From: a virus
Direction: 5' to 3' (one strand)
Virus record (IMG/VR): IMGVR_UViG_3300003885_000020
Coordinates: 1-37,695 of that record
Length of the DNA: 37,695 bases
Numbering within the stretch: the first letter of the stretch is position 1; each line of letters begins with the position of its first letter. The translations under genes and the position numbers were made by a program. Under the pieces are notes generated by a model. The model did not search any database, was not told the DNA's origin, and saw only the letters and a program-made list of their open reading frames with translations. Of the stretch, positions 14,820-21,179 are shown piece by piece.

Positions 14820-14837
14820 TACAATCAGTTGTATATT
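14809..14837 (+). promoter_or_regulatory. Leaderless promoter (TTGACA-17-TATATT)
   Basis: TTGACA, a 17-base spacer and TATATT are followed by 6 bases and the ATG at 14844. The geometry is the same as the promoter 165 bases upstream. An inverted repeat (ACAATCAGTTGT) lies in the spacer. Confidence 0.75.
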
Positions 14838-14843
14838 GATAAT

Positions 14844-15431
14844 ATGACAATTGAGAAAAACGTTTACCAAAAAATACAGTTTGTACGATCCGAACTTGTA
14901 AGACTAAACCTCAAAAAGACAGGTCGAAATGATTACTCTAAATTCACCTACTACGAGTTAAGTGATTTTCTTCCTGCACTAAATGAACTAATGAACTCCA
15001 ATGGCTTAATGACTCGCTTTGTAATTCAATCCAAAAAAGAAAACAACCCAGAAAAAGCAGTCCTGGATATATTCAATAGCGACAATCCAACTGAAAGAGT
15101 GACTTTCTACTCAGAAACAGCAGACGTTGAAATAGGGAAAACTAAAGATGGAACTGGTGGTGCTCAGCTAATACAAAATCTTGGGGGTAAAATTACATAC
15201 ATGAGGAGATATTTACTTATGACCGCTTTTGAGATAGTTGAAGGCGATTCAGTAGACTCACAAAACGTAATAGCACTAGAAAAGTCAGAGTTAGACAAGA
15301 TTATGAAAATGAAGGACCTAGAGAAACTAAAGGAATACTGTGGGGAACTCAAAAAAGACAAGGGAGTGTCATACCAAAAAGTAATACTCAAATTCTATAA
15401 TCAGAGAAAGGAACAGTTAAATGAAAAATAA
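14844..15431 (+). CDS. erf: ERF-family single-strand annealing protein
   Basis: From the ATG at 14844 this is a 195-residue protein. A TTG 15 bases earlier lies within the -10 and is not used. It has the ERF superfamily layout: NVYQKIQFVRSEL, then NDYSKFTYYELSDFLPALNELM, and the signature GGAQLIQNLGGKITYMRRYLLM. ERF proteins form rings on single-stranded DNA and anneal homologous strands during phage recombination. It overlaps a coiled-coil gene that is followed by an exonuclease, the usual two-component recombination set. The C-terminus (DKIMKMKDLEKLKEYC) is a helical tail. Confidence 0.88.
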   Translation: MTIEKNVYQKIQFVRSELVRLNLKKTGRNDYSKFTYYELSDFLPALNELMNSNGLMTRFVIQSKKENNPEKAVLDIFNSDNPTERVTFYSETADVEIGKTKDGTGGAQLIQNLGGKITYMRRYLLMTAFEIVEGDSVDSQNVIALEKSELDKIMKMKDLEKLKEYCGELKKDKGVSYQKVILKFYNQRKEQLNEK

Positions 15432-16365
15432 CAAACTGATCTTAGTGGCACAAGAAAGCGGATTGCAAGAAGACAAAATACAAAATCTAATGAGTAGCTT
15501 TGGTGATGCGTATAGAGAAGCTCGTGATCTGGTTAAGGGTGCAAAAGAAATTGTAGTGGAAGATGAAAATCAAACCGAGGAAATGGATCAAGCTAGAGAG
15601 CTAAGACTTGAACTGAAACACATCAGGACAAAAAAGGTTGAGGAAGTCAGGAAGAAATTGAAAGAGCAATCCCTAAGGGAGGGGAAAGCCATCGACGGAA
15701 TGGCAAATATAATCAAAGCGTTAATTGTTCCCGCAGAAGAATATTTGTTAAATCAGGAGAAGTTTGCTGAGAGAATGCAAGCAGAAAAAGATAATAGGGT
15801 GGAAGCTGAACGTAACGCAAAACTGACTAAATACACAGAAGATGCAGACTTGCAATCACTACACCCAAACAACTTAAGCACTGAAAGTTTTGACAAACTA
15901 CTAGAAACTTATAAGTTTGCTTTTGAGACAAAAAAGAAAGCTGAGGAAGATGCCGAGAAAGAACGCCTTGCCAAAGAAAAGGCCGATAGTGAAGAACGGG
16001 ATAGAATCAAGAAGGAAAATGCCAAACTTAAAGCAGAAGCAGAAATCCAGGAGAAACAACTGGCAAAAGAAAGAAAAGAGCAACAAGAAAAGATCGACAC
16101 TGAGATAGAAAAAAGAGAAGCGATTGAAGAAAAAGTAAGAATAGAAAAGTTAGCAGAGGATGCCAAACTAAAAGCAGAAGCAGATTTAAAACAAAAAGCA
16201 CTGCTAGCTCCTGACAAAGAGAAGTTGATGAAACTGGCACAAACGATTGCACTCATACAGTATCCAGCACTTGCCAGTAAACAAGCACAAGATATATGTG
16301 AAGATACGATGAACAAGATAGTTGAAATTGCAAAAGAACTAGAAGAAAAATCTAAAACACTATGA
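15421..16365 (+). CDS. Long coiled-coil recombination-associated protein
   Basis: This 314-residue protein has a helical head (residues 1-55). A long, highly charged coiled coil rich in Lys, Glu and Ala (about 60-270) and a short globular end follow. It sits between ERF and the exonuclease and overlaps both genes, so it is translated with them. Phages with ERF or RecT often carry such a coiled-coil protein (DUF1351-like), thought to assist recombination. The start has a weak Shine-Dalgarno (AAGGA). The A-rich start resembles the start-cassette genes. Confidence 0.65.
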   Translation: MKNNKLILVAQESGLQEDKIQNLMSSFGDAYREARDLVKGAKEIVVEDENQTEEMDQARELRLELKHIRTKKVEEVRKKLKEQSLREGKAIDGMANIIKALIVPAEEYLLNQEKFAERMQAEKDNRVEAERNAKLTKYTEDADLQSLHPNNLSTESFDKLLETYKFAFETKKKAEEDAEKERLAKEKADSEERDRIKKENAKLKAEAEIQEKQLAKERKEQQEKIDTEIEKREAIEEKVRIEKLAEDAKLKAEADLKQKALLAPDKEKLMKLAQTIALIQYPALASKQAQDICEDTMNKIVEIAKELEEKSKTL

Positions 16366-16955
16366 AAATCCACAAAATACCACAACAGACTGATGAGTGG
16401 TTCGAGTTAAAACTCGGTAAGCTCTCATCCTCAGATGGCCAAGCAATAGCAGCCAACGGTGCAGGACTCCAAACCCTCATATATAAAAAGGTTGCTGAAA
16501 TACTCTCAGGTACAAGAGAGGACTCATACACCAACCCTGATATGGAGAGAGGCAACGAACAAGAGGAGTTAGCCGTAGCAAGCTATGAACTACAAACTGG
16601 CTCTACTGTACAGAAAGTCGGCTTCTGTGAGCTTAGCGACTACGTGGGGGCTTCTCCTGATGGCCTAGTAGGTGATGATGGACTAGTTGAAATAAAGTGT
16701 CCCAGAAATTCAAATTATGTAAAACTTCTATATACGAAAAAGATAGACACAAAGTATGAATGGCAGATGCAAGCTCAGATGTATGTAACAGATAGGAAGT
16801 GGGTGGACTTTGTAGTCTTCAACGAAAACTTTGATGATCTAATTATAATCCGAGTTGAGAGGGACGAAAAGAAAATTGAGAAAATCCGCATAGGACTTGA
16901 ATCAGGAGTTAAGCAAATAAAAGAAATTGTGGAAAAAGTAAACCATGGAAAGTAA
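16362..16955 (+). CDS. YqaJ-type phage recombination exonuclease
   Basis: This 197-residue protein matches the YqaJ / lambda exonuclease fold. It has QQTDEWFELKLGKLSSSD near the start, MERGNEQEELAV, and the PD-(D/E)XK catalytic core at D100 (GASPDGLVG), E110 and K112 (LVEIKCP). YEWQMQAQMYVT supplies the conserved Gln. It resects double-stranded DNA ends to give the single strand annealed by the ERF protein. It is coupled to its neighbours by overlap on both sides. Confidence 0.9.
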   Translation: MKIHKIPQQTDEWFELKLGKLSSSDGQAIAANGAGLQTLIYKKVAEILSGTREDSYTNPDMERGNEQEELAVASYELQTGSTVQKVGFCELSDYVGASPDGLVGDDGLVEIKCPRNSNYVKLLYTKKIDTKYEWQMQAQMYVTDRKWVDFVVFNENFDDLIIIRVERDEKKIEKIRIGLESGVKQIKEIVEKVNHGK

Positions 16956-17283
16956 AGAGGAGAAACAAAGGACCTTGACTCAAAACAGAGCACTCCATCT
17001 CTACTTTACACACTTGGCAGATGAATTAAATGGTGCAGGCTATGATATTAGAAAAACCTTGAAACCATCCATAGACATACCCTGGAGTGGAAAGACAATA
17101 AAGGAATATTTATGGAGACCTGTAATGGAAGCGCAACTGGGAAAGAAAAGCACAACAGAAATGACAACAAAGGATATAGACAAAGTATTCGACGTAATAA
17201 ACAGACACCTTGGAGAAAAGTTCGGATTATCTGTCTCTTTCCCTAGTATTGAGTCAATGATAACAACCCTCACGAAAGATTAA
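16945..17283 (+). CDS. NinB-like recombination protein
   Basis: The protein has 112 residues. It contains RTLTQNRALHLYFTHLADELN, GYDIRKTLKP, IPWSGKTIKEYLWRPVMEA and the ending FDVINRHLGEKFGLSV with FPS. These agree with the NinB-like or YdaS-neighbour proteins that follow ERF/exonuclease genes in many phages and bind single-stranded DNA. It overlaps the exonuclease gene by 11 bases. The first codons (ATGGAAAGTAAAGAGGAG) are a variant of the start cassette seen downstream. Confidence 0.75.
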   Translation: MESKEEKQRTLTQNRALHLYFTHLADELNGAGYDIRKTLKPSIDIPWSGKTIKEYLWRPVMEAQLGKKSTTEMTTKDIDKVFDVINRHLGEKFGLSVSFPSIESMITTLTKD

Positions 17284-17288
17284 AAACA

Positions 17289-17654
17289 ATGAGTAGAAAA
17301 ATATCACGTAAAGGACTAATCAAAAAAATGGATTCTCTTGTAAGTAAATACGTAATATCAAGAGACAAGCGATGTGTACTCTGTGCTTCAACGAGACAAC
17401 TAGGGAACGGACATTTATTTAGCAGAAGACATTTCTCTACAAGGTGGGACACCCAAGAAGACGGCAATTGTCAAACTCAGTGCTGGCCATGCAATTTCAA
17501 ACACGTAAGAAATACTTATCCATATCAGAATTGGTATATAAATAAATTTGGTAAAAGTAAATACGATGCCCTTTATAGAAGATGGAATAGTGTGTCAAGA
17601 ATGACTATGCCTCAGCTCAGGGAGAAGTTAGAAAAACTGCCCCTTGCAAAATAG
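17289..17654 (+). CDS. NinG/Rap-like recombination endonuclease
   Basis: The 121-residue protein has CVLCAS, GNGHLFSRRHFSTRWD, NCQTQCWPCNFKHVRNTYPYQNWYI and KFGKSKYDAL. This is the NinG / Rap (HNH-like) order, with four cysteines for zinc and the GHxxSR-type His. Such proteins cut branched recombination intermediates. It closes the recombination cluster and ends just before a leaderless promoter whose -35 overlaps its last codons. Confidence 0.82.
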   Translation: MSRKISRKGLIKKMDSLVSKYVISRDKRCVLCASTRQLGNGHLFSRRHFSTRWDTQEDGNCQTQCWPCNFKHVRNTYPYQNWYINKFGKSKYDALYRRWNSVSRMTMPQLREKLEKLPLAK

Positions 17655-17672
17655 TACAAACGGTTGTAATAT
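17644..17672 (+). promoter_or_regulatory. Leaderless promoter (TTGCAA-17-TAATAT)
   Basis: TTGCAA, a 17-base spacer and TAATAT are followed by exactly 6 bases and the ATG at 17679. The -35 lies in the end of the NinG-like gene. It starts the accessory small-gene region. Confidence 0.7.
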
Positions 17673-17678
17673 CATATT

Positions 17679-17861
17679 ATGATAACAAAAAACATAGAAT
17701 ACTGTTCTTCATGTAGAAACCCCTTTAGAAGTAAAATGGACAAAGAGTTCATACAACATACAACAATGTGCTTTGCTTGTGATCATGTTTTTGGTGAGTC
17801 ATCAAATGACACAGAAGATGGTGAGATGCTGGAAGTAGGTGGGTCAAATGAGAGAACTTAA
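17679..17861 (+). CDS. Small zinc-finger protein
   Basis: This 60-residue protein has two CxxC knuckles, C9/C12 (YCSSCRNPF) and C31/C34 (MCFACDHVF), like a treble clef or zinc ribbon, and an acidic tail. It may bind DNA or RNA polymerase. It is first in the accessory operon, read from its own leaderless promoter. The following gene starts within its end. Confidence 0.6.
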   Translation: MITKNIEYCSSCRNPFRSKMDKEFIQHTTMCFACDHVFGESSNDTEDGEMLEVGGSNERT

Positions 17862-18066
17862 AAAAAGAAGAAGAAAAATAATTAATGCCCGTAAGCGGAA
17901 GGTTTGGTGGAGAAGAAACAGGATGTCGGCTCTAGCTCTAACCCTAAGCCTTATTATGTTTGGAATATTTATTAATGGAGTTTACATTTACACAAAATCG
18001 GTAGATAAAATGATGGAAAAGGCTAATAAGCCTTGGCAGGTTGAGTATATAAACAAACTAAAATAG
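17848..18066 (+). CDS. Small membrane protein with basic N-terminus
   Basis: From the ATG at 17848 this is a 72-residue protein. Residues 1-27 are strongly basic (LKKRRRKIINARKRKVWWRRNR), then one transmembrane span (about 30-49, ALALTLSLIMFGIFINGVYI) and a polar outside tail. The basic cytoplasmic end and single span are like an anchor or a host-takeover peptide. Function unknown. A GTG 9 bases upstream is the alternative start. Confidence 0.55.
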   Translation: MRELKKRRRKIINARKRKVWWRRNRMSALALTLSLIMFGIFINGVYIYTKSVDKMMEKANKPWQVEYINKLK

Positions 18067-18076
18067 AGAGAATAAT

Positions 18077-18319
18077 ATGAGTATAAAATACAATATATGT
18101 AAAAAATGTCTTTCTAACTATGGAGATTTTACTGAGTGCGATGTTAAGGGATGTAAGGGTTTCTATACACAACCTGGTGTAACAAAAGTTATTACACATA
18201 TTAAAAAAGCTGCTTCATGGGAACTGCTTAGAAAAGAATTGTTGGGTAGTAAAGAGTCTATTCATATAGATTTCTTGAAAGAAGGACTGTCAATAGATAC
18301 TAGTGTAGAAATAATATGA
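18077..18319 (+). CDS. Small Cys-rich hypothetical protein (MSIKY start)
   Basis: This 80-residue protein has cysteines at 8, 11, 21 and 26, a likely zinc ribbon, followed by a helical domain. The first five residues, MSIKY, are identical to those of the next gene, and the preceding bases (AATAATATG) are also alike, suggesting a shared start unit. It overlaps the next gene by 4 bases. No family recognised. Confidence 0.55.
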   Translation: MSIKYNICKKCLSNYGDFTECDVKGCKGFYTQPGVTKVITHIKKAASWELLRKELLGSKESIHIDFLKEGLSIDTSVEII

Positions 18320-18735
18320 GTATAAAATACTGTGAAAATTGTGATAACAATATAGATTTAGATAAGGACGTGGAACACGAGGAAATGTGTTGTGAGTTGA
18401 ATGGAAAAACTAAAAAGATAAGTATGAAAAACATAAAACAAATACTAGATAAGGCTGAGAAGGGAATCGACAAAAGATTTGAGGGCTTGAGAAAGCTGGA
18501 CAAGCAAGGCAAAAGAAACACTTACGAAATAGTGGATTTATTAAAAATACACACTCAAGAAAAACAACACCTCACCAAAGCCATAAAAGAAGCCATACGG
18601 GAATATGAGAAGGCGATGAGTATACAAAGGAAACCAGAAATGTTTGGCGATCCTGCGCCAAGTGAACCGAGGAAGTATGGGTTCAACTCAGCCATACAAA
18701 AAAGAAAAGAATTAGAGAAGGAGTTTTGGGAATGA
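18316..18735 (+). CDS. Zinc-knuckle and coiled-coil hypothetical protein
   Basis: This 139-residue protein has C6/C9 and C25/C26 near the start, then a coiled coil (residues 35-105). An internal stretch SMKNIKQILDKAEKG repeats the style of the downstream start-cassette genes (MKNK...LDQAEQ), as if a shorter copy were fused after a zinc knuckle. Function unknown. It is coupled by ATGA to the genes on both sides. Confidence 0.55.
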   Translation: MSIKYCENCDNNIDLDKDVEHEEMCCELNGKTKKISMKNIKQILDKAEKGIDKRFEGLRKLDKQGKRNTYEIVDLLKIHTQEKQHLTKAIKEAIREYEKAMSIQRKPEMFGDPAPSEPRKYGFNSAIQKRKELEKEFWE

Positions 18736-18953
18736 AAGTGAAATACGAAAACGGCAGGCTATATCTTTTACCAGAAAACAGAGACGAAGAAAGGTTTGCA
18801 AAAACTTTGAGAAGAAGAATGATAGATAGCAACGAATTGATGGGTTGGTATGGAGATGCAAAGTTTGAGGGCAAAGAAACAAGTGCTTATGTAATTACAT
18901 GGCTACCCAACAGAAATCCTAAGAATGTTGGCATTAACCAAACTAAAAAATGA
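18732..18953 (+). CDS. Small hypothetical protein
   Basis: The ATG at 18732 overlaps the preceding stop and gives a 73-residue protein; a TTG 6 bases upstream is a less likely start. It reads MKVKYENGRLYLLPENRDEERF, with a beta-hairpin-like start and a charged helix. Short phage proteins with this YENGxLxLxPENxxE pattern are common and lack a known function. Its stop overlaps the ATG of a minigene. Confidence 0.6.
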   Translation: MKVKYENGRLYLLPENRDEERFAKTLRRRMIDSNELMGWYGDAKFEGKETSAYVITWLPNRNPKNVGINQTKK

Positions 18954-18973
18954 AAAATAAAAAGGAGATATGA
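18950..18973 (+). CDS. Minigene: start cassette followed by a stop (7 aa)
   Basis: ATGAAAAATAAAAAGGAGATATGA encodes MKNKKEI and then stops. Its stop overlaps the next ATG. It is one of several truncated copies of the A-rich start cassette and may serve only to feed ribosomes to the next gene. Confidence 0.4.
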   Translation: MKNKKEI

Positions 18974-19053
18974 GAAAACAAACAATAAGAGAAAAAATTA
19001 AAGAGAAAATAGCCAGTATTGCGTGGAAACTTTTTTGTGGGGAAACGATTTGA
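18970..19053 (+). CDS. Tiny basic peptide
   Basis: A 27-codon frame starts in the stop of the preceding minigene. It is basic and amphipathic (REKIKEKIASIAWKLF). Just upstream, AAGGAG 3 bases before the ATG is too close for normal Shine-Dalgarno spacing. Its reality is uncertain. Confidence 0.35.
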   Translation: MRKQTIREKIKEKIASIAWKLFCGETI

Positions 19054-19112
19054 CGAAGGAGGATTATTGGAAACAAGTTTGCGAACAAGAAAAACACCAT
19101 GACAAAAAGTAA
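19050..19112 (+). CDS. Tiny peptide with TTG start, ending HDKK
   Basis: TTG overlaps the previous stop and opens 20 codons. The end (HHDKK) and the overlap with the next ATGACAAAAAGTAAAG are copied at 19921, where another gene ends NHDKK. The junction was therefore duplicated as a block. An AAGGAGG lies inside the frame. Confidence 0.35.
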   Translation: MTKEDYWKQVCEQEKHHDKK

Positions 19113-19218
19113 AGAGAAGAAATGTAAAATATGTAACAAAAGGAAAGTTTACGACTCTGTTGGAAAATGTGCTCTTTGTAATTATGTAGGAATGTTTAAA
19201 GTAAACACTGAATCATGA
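19099..19218 (+). CDS. Tiny zinc-ribbon protein with MTKSKE start
   Basis: This 39-residue protein is the start cassette MTKSKE fused to a zinc ribbon: C9/C12 (CKICNK) and C24/C27 (KCALCNYVG). The CALCNY knuckle is also the C-terminus of the gene at 19921, which has the same start. The two look like long and short versions of one gene with the middle removed or added. Confidence 0.55.
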   Translation: MTKSKEKKCKICNKRKVYDSVGKCALCNYVGMFKVNTES

Positions 19219-19265
19219 CAAATAAAAAGGAAATACTAAATCGCCTGGGCAAAAAGAGAAATTAA
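19215..19265 (+). CDS. Minigene with start cassette (16 aa)
   Basis: MTNKKEILNRLGKKRN and stop. It begins in the preceding stop codon. It keeps the conserved first eight residues of the family but little else, so it is probably a truncated copy. Confidence 0.35.
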   Translation: MTNKKEILNRLGKKRN

Positions 19266-19270
19266 AGAGT

Positions 19271-19342
19271 ATGAGAATTAGCAAAAGGCAACTAAAAAAT
19301 CATTATTTTTGTATAAATTCTGCAAATTTGGAAGTATTTTAG
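19271..19342 (+). CDS. Possible tiny peptide (23 aa)
   Basis: ATG opens a 23-codon frame, MRISKRQLKNHYF and onward. The first residues resemble the MRISKRQLK start of many small phage proteins, but the frame stops early. It could be a truncated remnant. Nothing else supports it. Confidence 0.3.
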   Translation: MRISKRQLKNHYFCINSANLEVF

Positions 19343-19351
19343 ATAAAGACC

Positions 19352-19654
19352 ATGAAAAATAAAACACTAGGAGAAAAGATTAGTCCAGTATTAAAAGAGA
19401 TACACGACACCCTATGGGAGCATGAAGCCCGCTCTGGTATAAATAATATAAAACCAAACTATACAGAAGATGGATTTCGTTCAGCAGTTAAGATATTTAC
19501 GTCTGCAATGATGGACAAGATGTATGATTACCAGGAAGAAAAACAAATAAAGATGGAGGACAGGATGATATTGGTAGAACAATTGGGAAAGCATATTCAT
19601 GAACTTGTAAAGGAATCAACTGGGATAGATATGCATGAGTATTATGAAAAGTAA
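19352..19654 (+). CDS. Hypothetical helical protein with MKNK start
   Basis: This 100-residue, mainly helical protein (LKEIHDTLWEHEAR, then KIFTSAMMDKMYDYQEEKQIKMEDRMILVEQLGKHIHEL) begins with the cassette ATGAAAAATAAA. A weak TAGATA lies 6 bases before the ATG. No family recognised. It overlaps the next gene by 11 bases. Confidence 0.55.
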   Translation: MKNKTLGEKISPVLKEIHDTLWEHEARSGINNIKPNYTEDGFRSAVKIFTSAMMDKMYDYQEEKQIKMEDRMILVEQLGKHIHELVKESTGIDMHEYYEK

Positions 19655-19934
19655 ATACAAAGAGGAGATAATAGAAACATTCAAGATTGAAAATATTGAC
19701 ATTAAAGTATTTTTTGAAATACAAACTGGGAGCAAGAAAAGATTTGAGTCTCTGGTTAAGTCAGTATCCAAATCCCTGGACCAAGCAGAACAGAGAACAA
19801 TAGACAAAGTTGTTAAGCTAATAAAAAAAGAAATTAAATCAGAAAATGCAACTGGTGCTTATAATAGAAATTTTCACAGAGTGAAGATGTGTGAAGAAAT
19901 TATTGAGAAACTAAAAAACCATGACAAAAAGTAA
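19644..19934 (+). CDS. Start-cassette family protein with LDQAEQ
   Basis: The ATG at 19644 gives a 96-residue protein, MKSKYKEEIIETF and onward. A longer frame from 19635 is possible, but the family start is clear. It has SLDQAEQRTIDKVVKLIKKEI in the middle, the second conserved block of this gene family, and ends NHDKK. It looks helical. Its last bases carry the next start ATGACAAAAAGTAAAGAGGAG. Function unknown. Confidence 0.6.
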   Translation: MKSKYKEEIIETFKIENIDIKVFFEIQTGSKKRFESLVKSVSKSLDQAEQRTIDKVVKLIKKEIKSENATGAYNRNFHRVKMCEEIIEKLKNHDKK

Positions 19935-20313
19935 AGAGGAGATAGAATACAAAGGACAATTCCCTAGTAAAAACTGTGAATGCCATTTCCAAAAACCTTA
20001 TGGGTTTGTACCAGAAGCAGGTTGTCTGGAACATGACACAAAACAGTTTCTTGATTTTGTAGACCAAGCAGAACAAAAAGGAAGACAAAAAGCTATTAAA
20101 GAGATAGTAGAATTAGGAAATAATATAGGTAACTCAGGGGGGAGAATAAGATGGGCAGATTTATCTTTCAAGATTAAATTACTAAAACATTATAAAAAAG
20201 AGGCGAAAATACATTATGAATGTAACCATATTGGAAAATGCAAACATTGTGACAAAAGAAGAACTGACACACATATTCCAGAAAAATGTGCGCTTTGTAA
20301 TTATGAAAACTAA
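19921..20313 (+). CDS. Start-cassette family protein with VDQAEQ and zinc ribbon
   Basis: This 130-residue protein begins MTKSKEEIEYKG. A Cys/His-containing section (NCECHFQKPYGF, CLEHD) follows, then FVDQAEQKGRQKAIKEIVEL and a C-terminal ribbon with CKHC and KCALCNYEN. It combines three blocks found separately in neighbours: start, DQAEQ helix and CALCNY ribbon. The role is unknown; a DNA- or protein-binding accessory is plausible. Confidence 0.6.
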   Translation: MTKSKEEIEYKGQFPSKNCECHFQKPYGFVPEAGCLEHDTKQFLDFVDQAEQKGRQKAIKEIVELGNNIGNSGGRIRWADLSFKIKLLKHYKKEAKIHYECNHIGKCKHCDKRRTDTHIPEKCALCNYEN

Positions 20314-20439
20314 AGAAGAGATATTGAAAATACTAAGAGTATACACAACAAACACGGAATAATTGATAGTCAGGGCATGAATGTTCGGAAGGGGATACTG
20401 GAATTAGAAAAACTATTGGAAGATTTAGATAAAAAATGA
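20303..20439 (+). pseudogene. Frameshifted start-cassette gene
   Basis: MKTKEEILKILR reads into TAA after 19 codons. The +1 frame continues without break from about 20336 as HGIIDSQG...RKGILELEKLLEDLDKK to a TGA overlapping the next ATG. One missing or added base near 20333-20337 would restore a protein of about 45 residues. Either a decayed copy or, less likely, programmed frameshifting. Confidence 0.5.
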
Positions 20440-20885
20440 AAAGTAAAAAGAAAATATTAAAAGAATTTGAGGAAATTGGTTTTGGGAATCAATCCAGAAT
20501 TGTTGGAACTAAGAGAGTGGATTTGAAGGACTGGTTAGAAAAAGCTTTAGACCAAGCAGAACAGGGGGGGGATGAATATAGCGCTTTAACTGAATTGTGT
20601 TCAAAGGCGTTTAATTCTTACAAGATAGCCAAGGGATATAGTCAAATAATGAAAGACAAACAAGATAAAGACTTTTTCAATGATTTTAAGAACTTGATGT
20701 CTTATCTAAGTGTGTTTTCAAAACAAACAAAAATGAAAAGTAAAAAGGATATATCACAAAAAATACACGGACTATCATACAAACATGATAATGAAATAAT
20801 GCTGGCACATGATGATTTGATGGAGTTAATAGACCAAGCAGAAAGAATGAGGGAAGATGCTGAAACTTTATTAACTAAAAAATGA
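20436..20885 (+). CDS. Two fused start-cassette modules
   Basis: This 149-residue protein is a head-to-tail fusion. Residues 1-50 are MKSKKKILKEFEEIG...ALDQAEQGG. From residue 100 the cassette recurs in frame (MKSKKDISQKIHG, DNA at 20733) and ends MELIDQAERMRED. The internal ATG keeps the usual AAAATGAAAAGTAAAAAGGA context and could also start a short product. It shows that the family spreads by tandem duplication. Function unknown. Confidence 0.6.
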   Translation: MKSKKKILKEFEEIGFGNQSRIVGTKRVDLKDWLEKALDQAEQGGDEYSALTELCSKAFNSYKIAKGYSQIMKDKQDKDFFNDFKNLMSYLSVFSKQTKMKSKKDISQKIHGLSYKHDNEIMLAHDDLMELIDQAERMREDAETLLTKK

Positions 20886-21016
20886 AAAATAAAGAAGAAA
20901 TATTAAGATTAATTGTTGAATTAATTTTCAAACACACAGTTCCAAAAGATCAATTTGGATTTTATACAGAAGCGATGCTAATTGAGGATATAAGAAAAAT
21001 TATAAATGAAAAGTAA
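20882..21016 (+). CDS. Small start-cassette protein (44 aa)
   Basis: MKNKEEILRLIVELIFKHTV followed by a short helical tail, with ATGA overlap at the start and overlap of 11 bases with the next gene. The first eight residues are those of the family and the body is different. No function recognised. Confidence 0.5.
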   Translation: MKNKEEILRLIVELIFKHTVPKDQFGFYTEAMLIEDIRKIINEK

Positions 21017-21179
21017 AGAGGAGATAAGGTTCTGGTTACCACTAATGGTTTATTTAGCCTTGGTGATTATTTCTGTCCTGTGGGCAACAACTGTACTTGA
21101 TAGTCAAATACAAGGATGTGGAGGATTAGCTAAATGTATGGGAAACTTTGTAAAAGAATTTAACCAAGCTAAAAAATGA
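21006..21179 (+). CDS. Start cassette fused to a membrane protein
   Basis: This 57-residue protein begins MKSKEEIRFW. One transmembrane span (residues 10-29, LPLMVYLALVIISVLWATTV) and a small domain with two Cys (CGGLAKC) that would lie outside and could form a disulfide follow. It ends FNQAKK. The cassette is thus joined to a membrane protein unlike its neighbours, so the conserved part is the start and not a shared fold. It may be a superinfection or lysis-control peptide (inference). Confidence 0.55.
   Translation: MKSKEEIRFWLPLMVYLALVIISVLWATTVLDSQIQGCGGLAKCMGNFVKEFNQAKK

Noticed and set aside
15909-16385. Minus-strand frame of 158 codons
   Set aside because: Antisense of the coiled-coil gene; Ser/Phe/Leu-rich shadow of Lys/Glu codons with no start signal.
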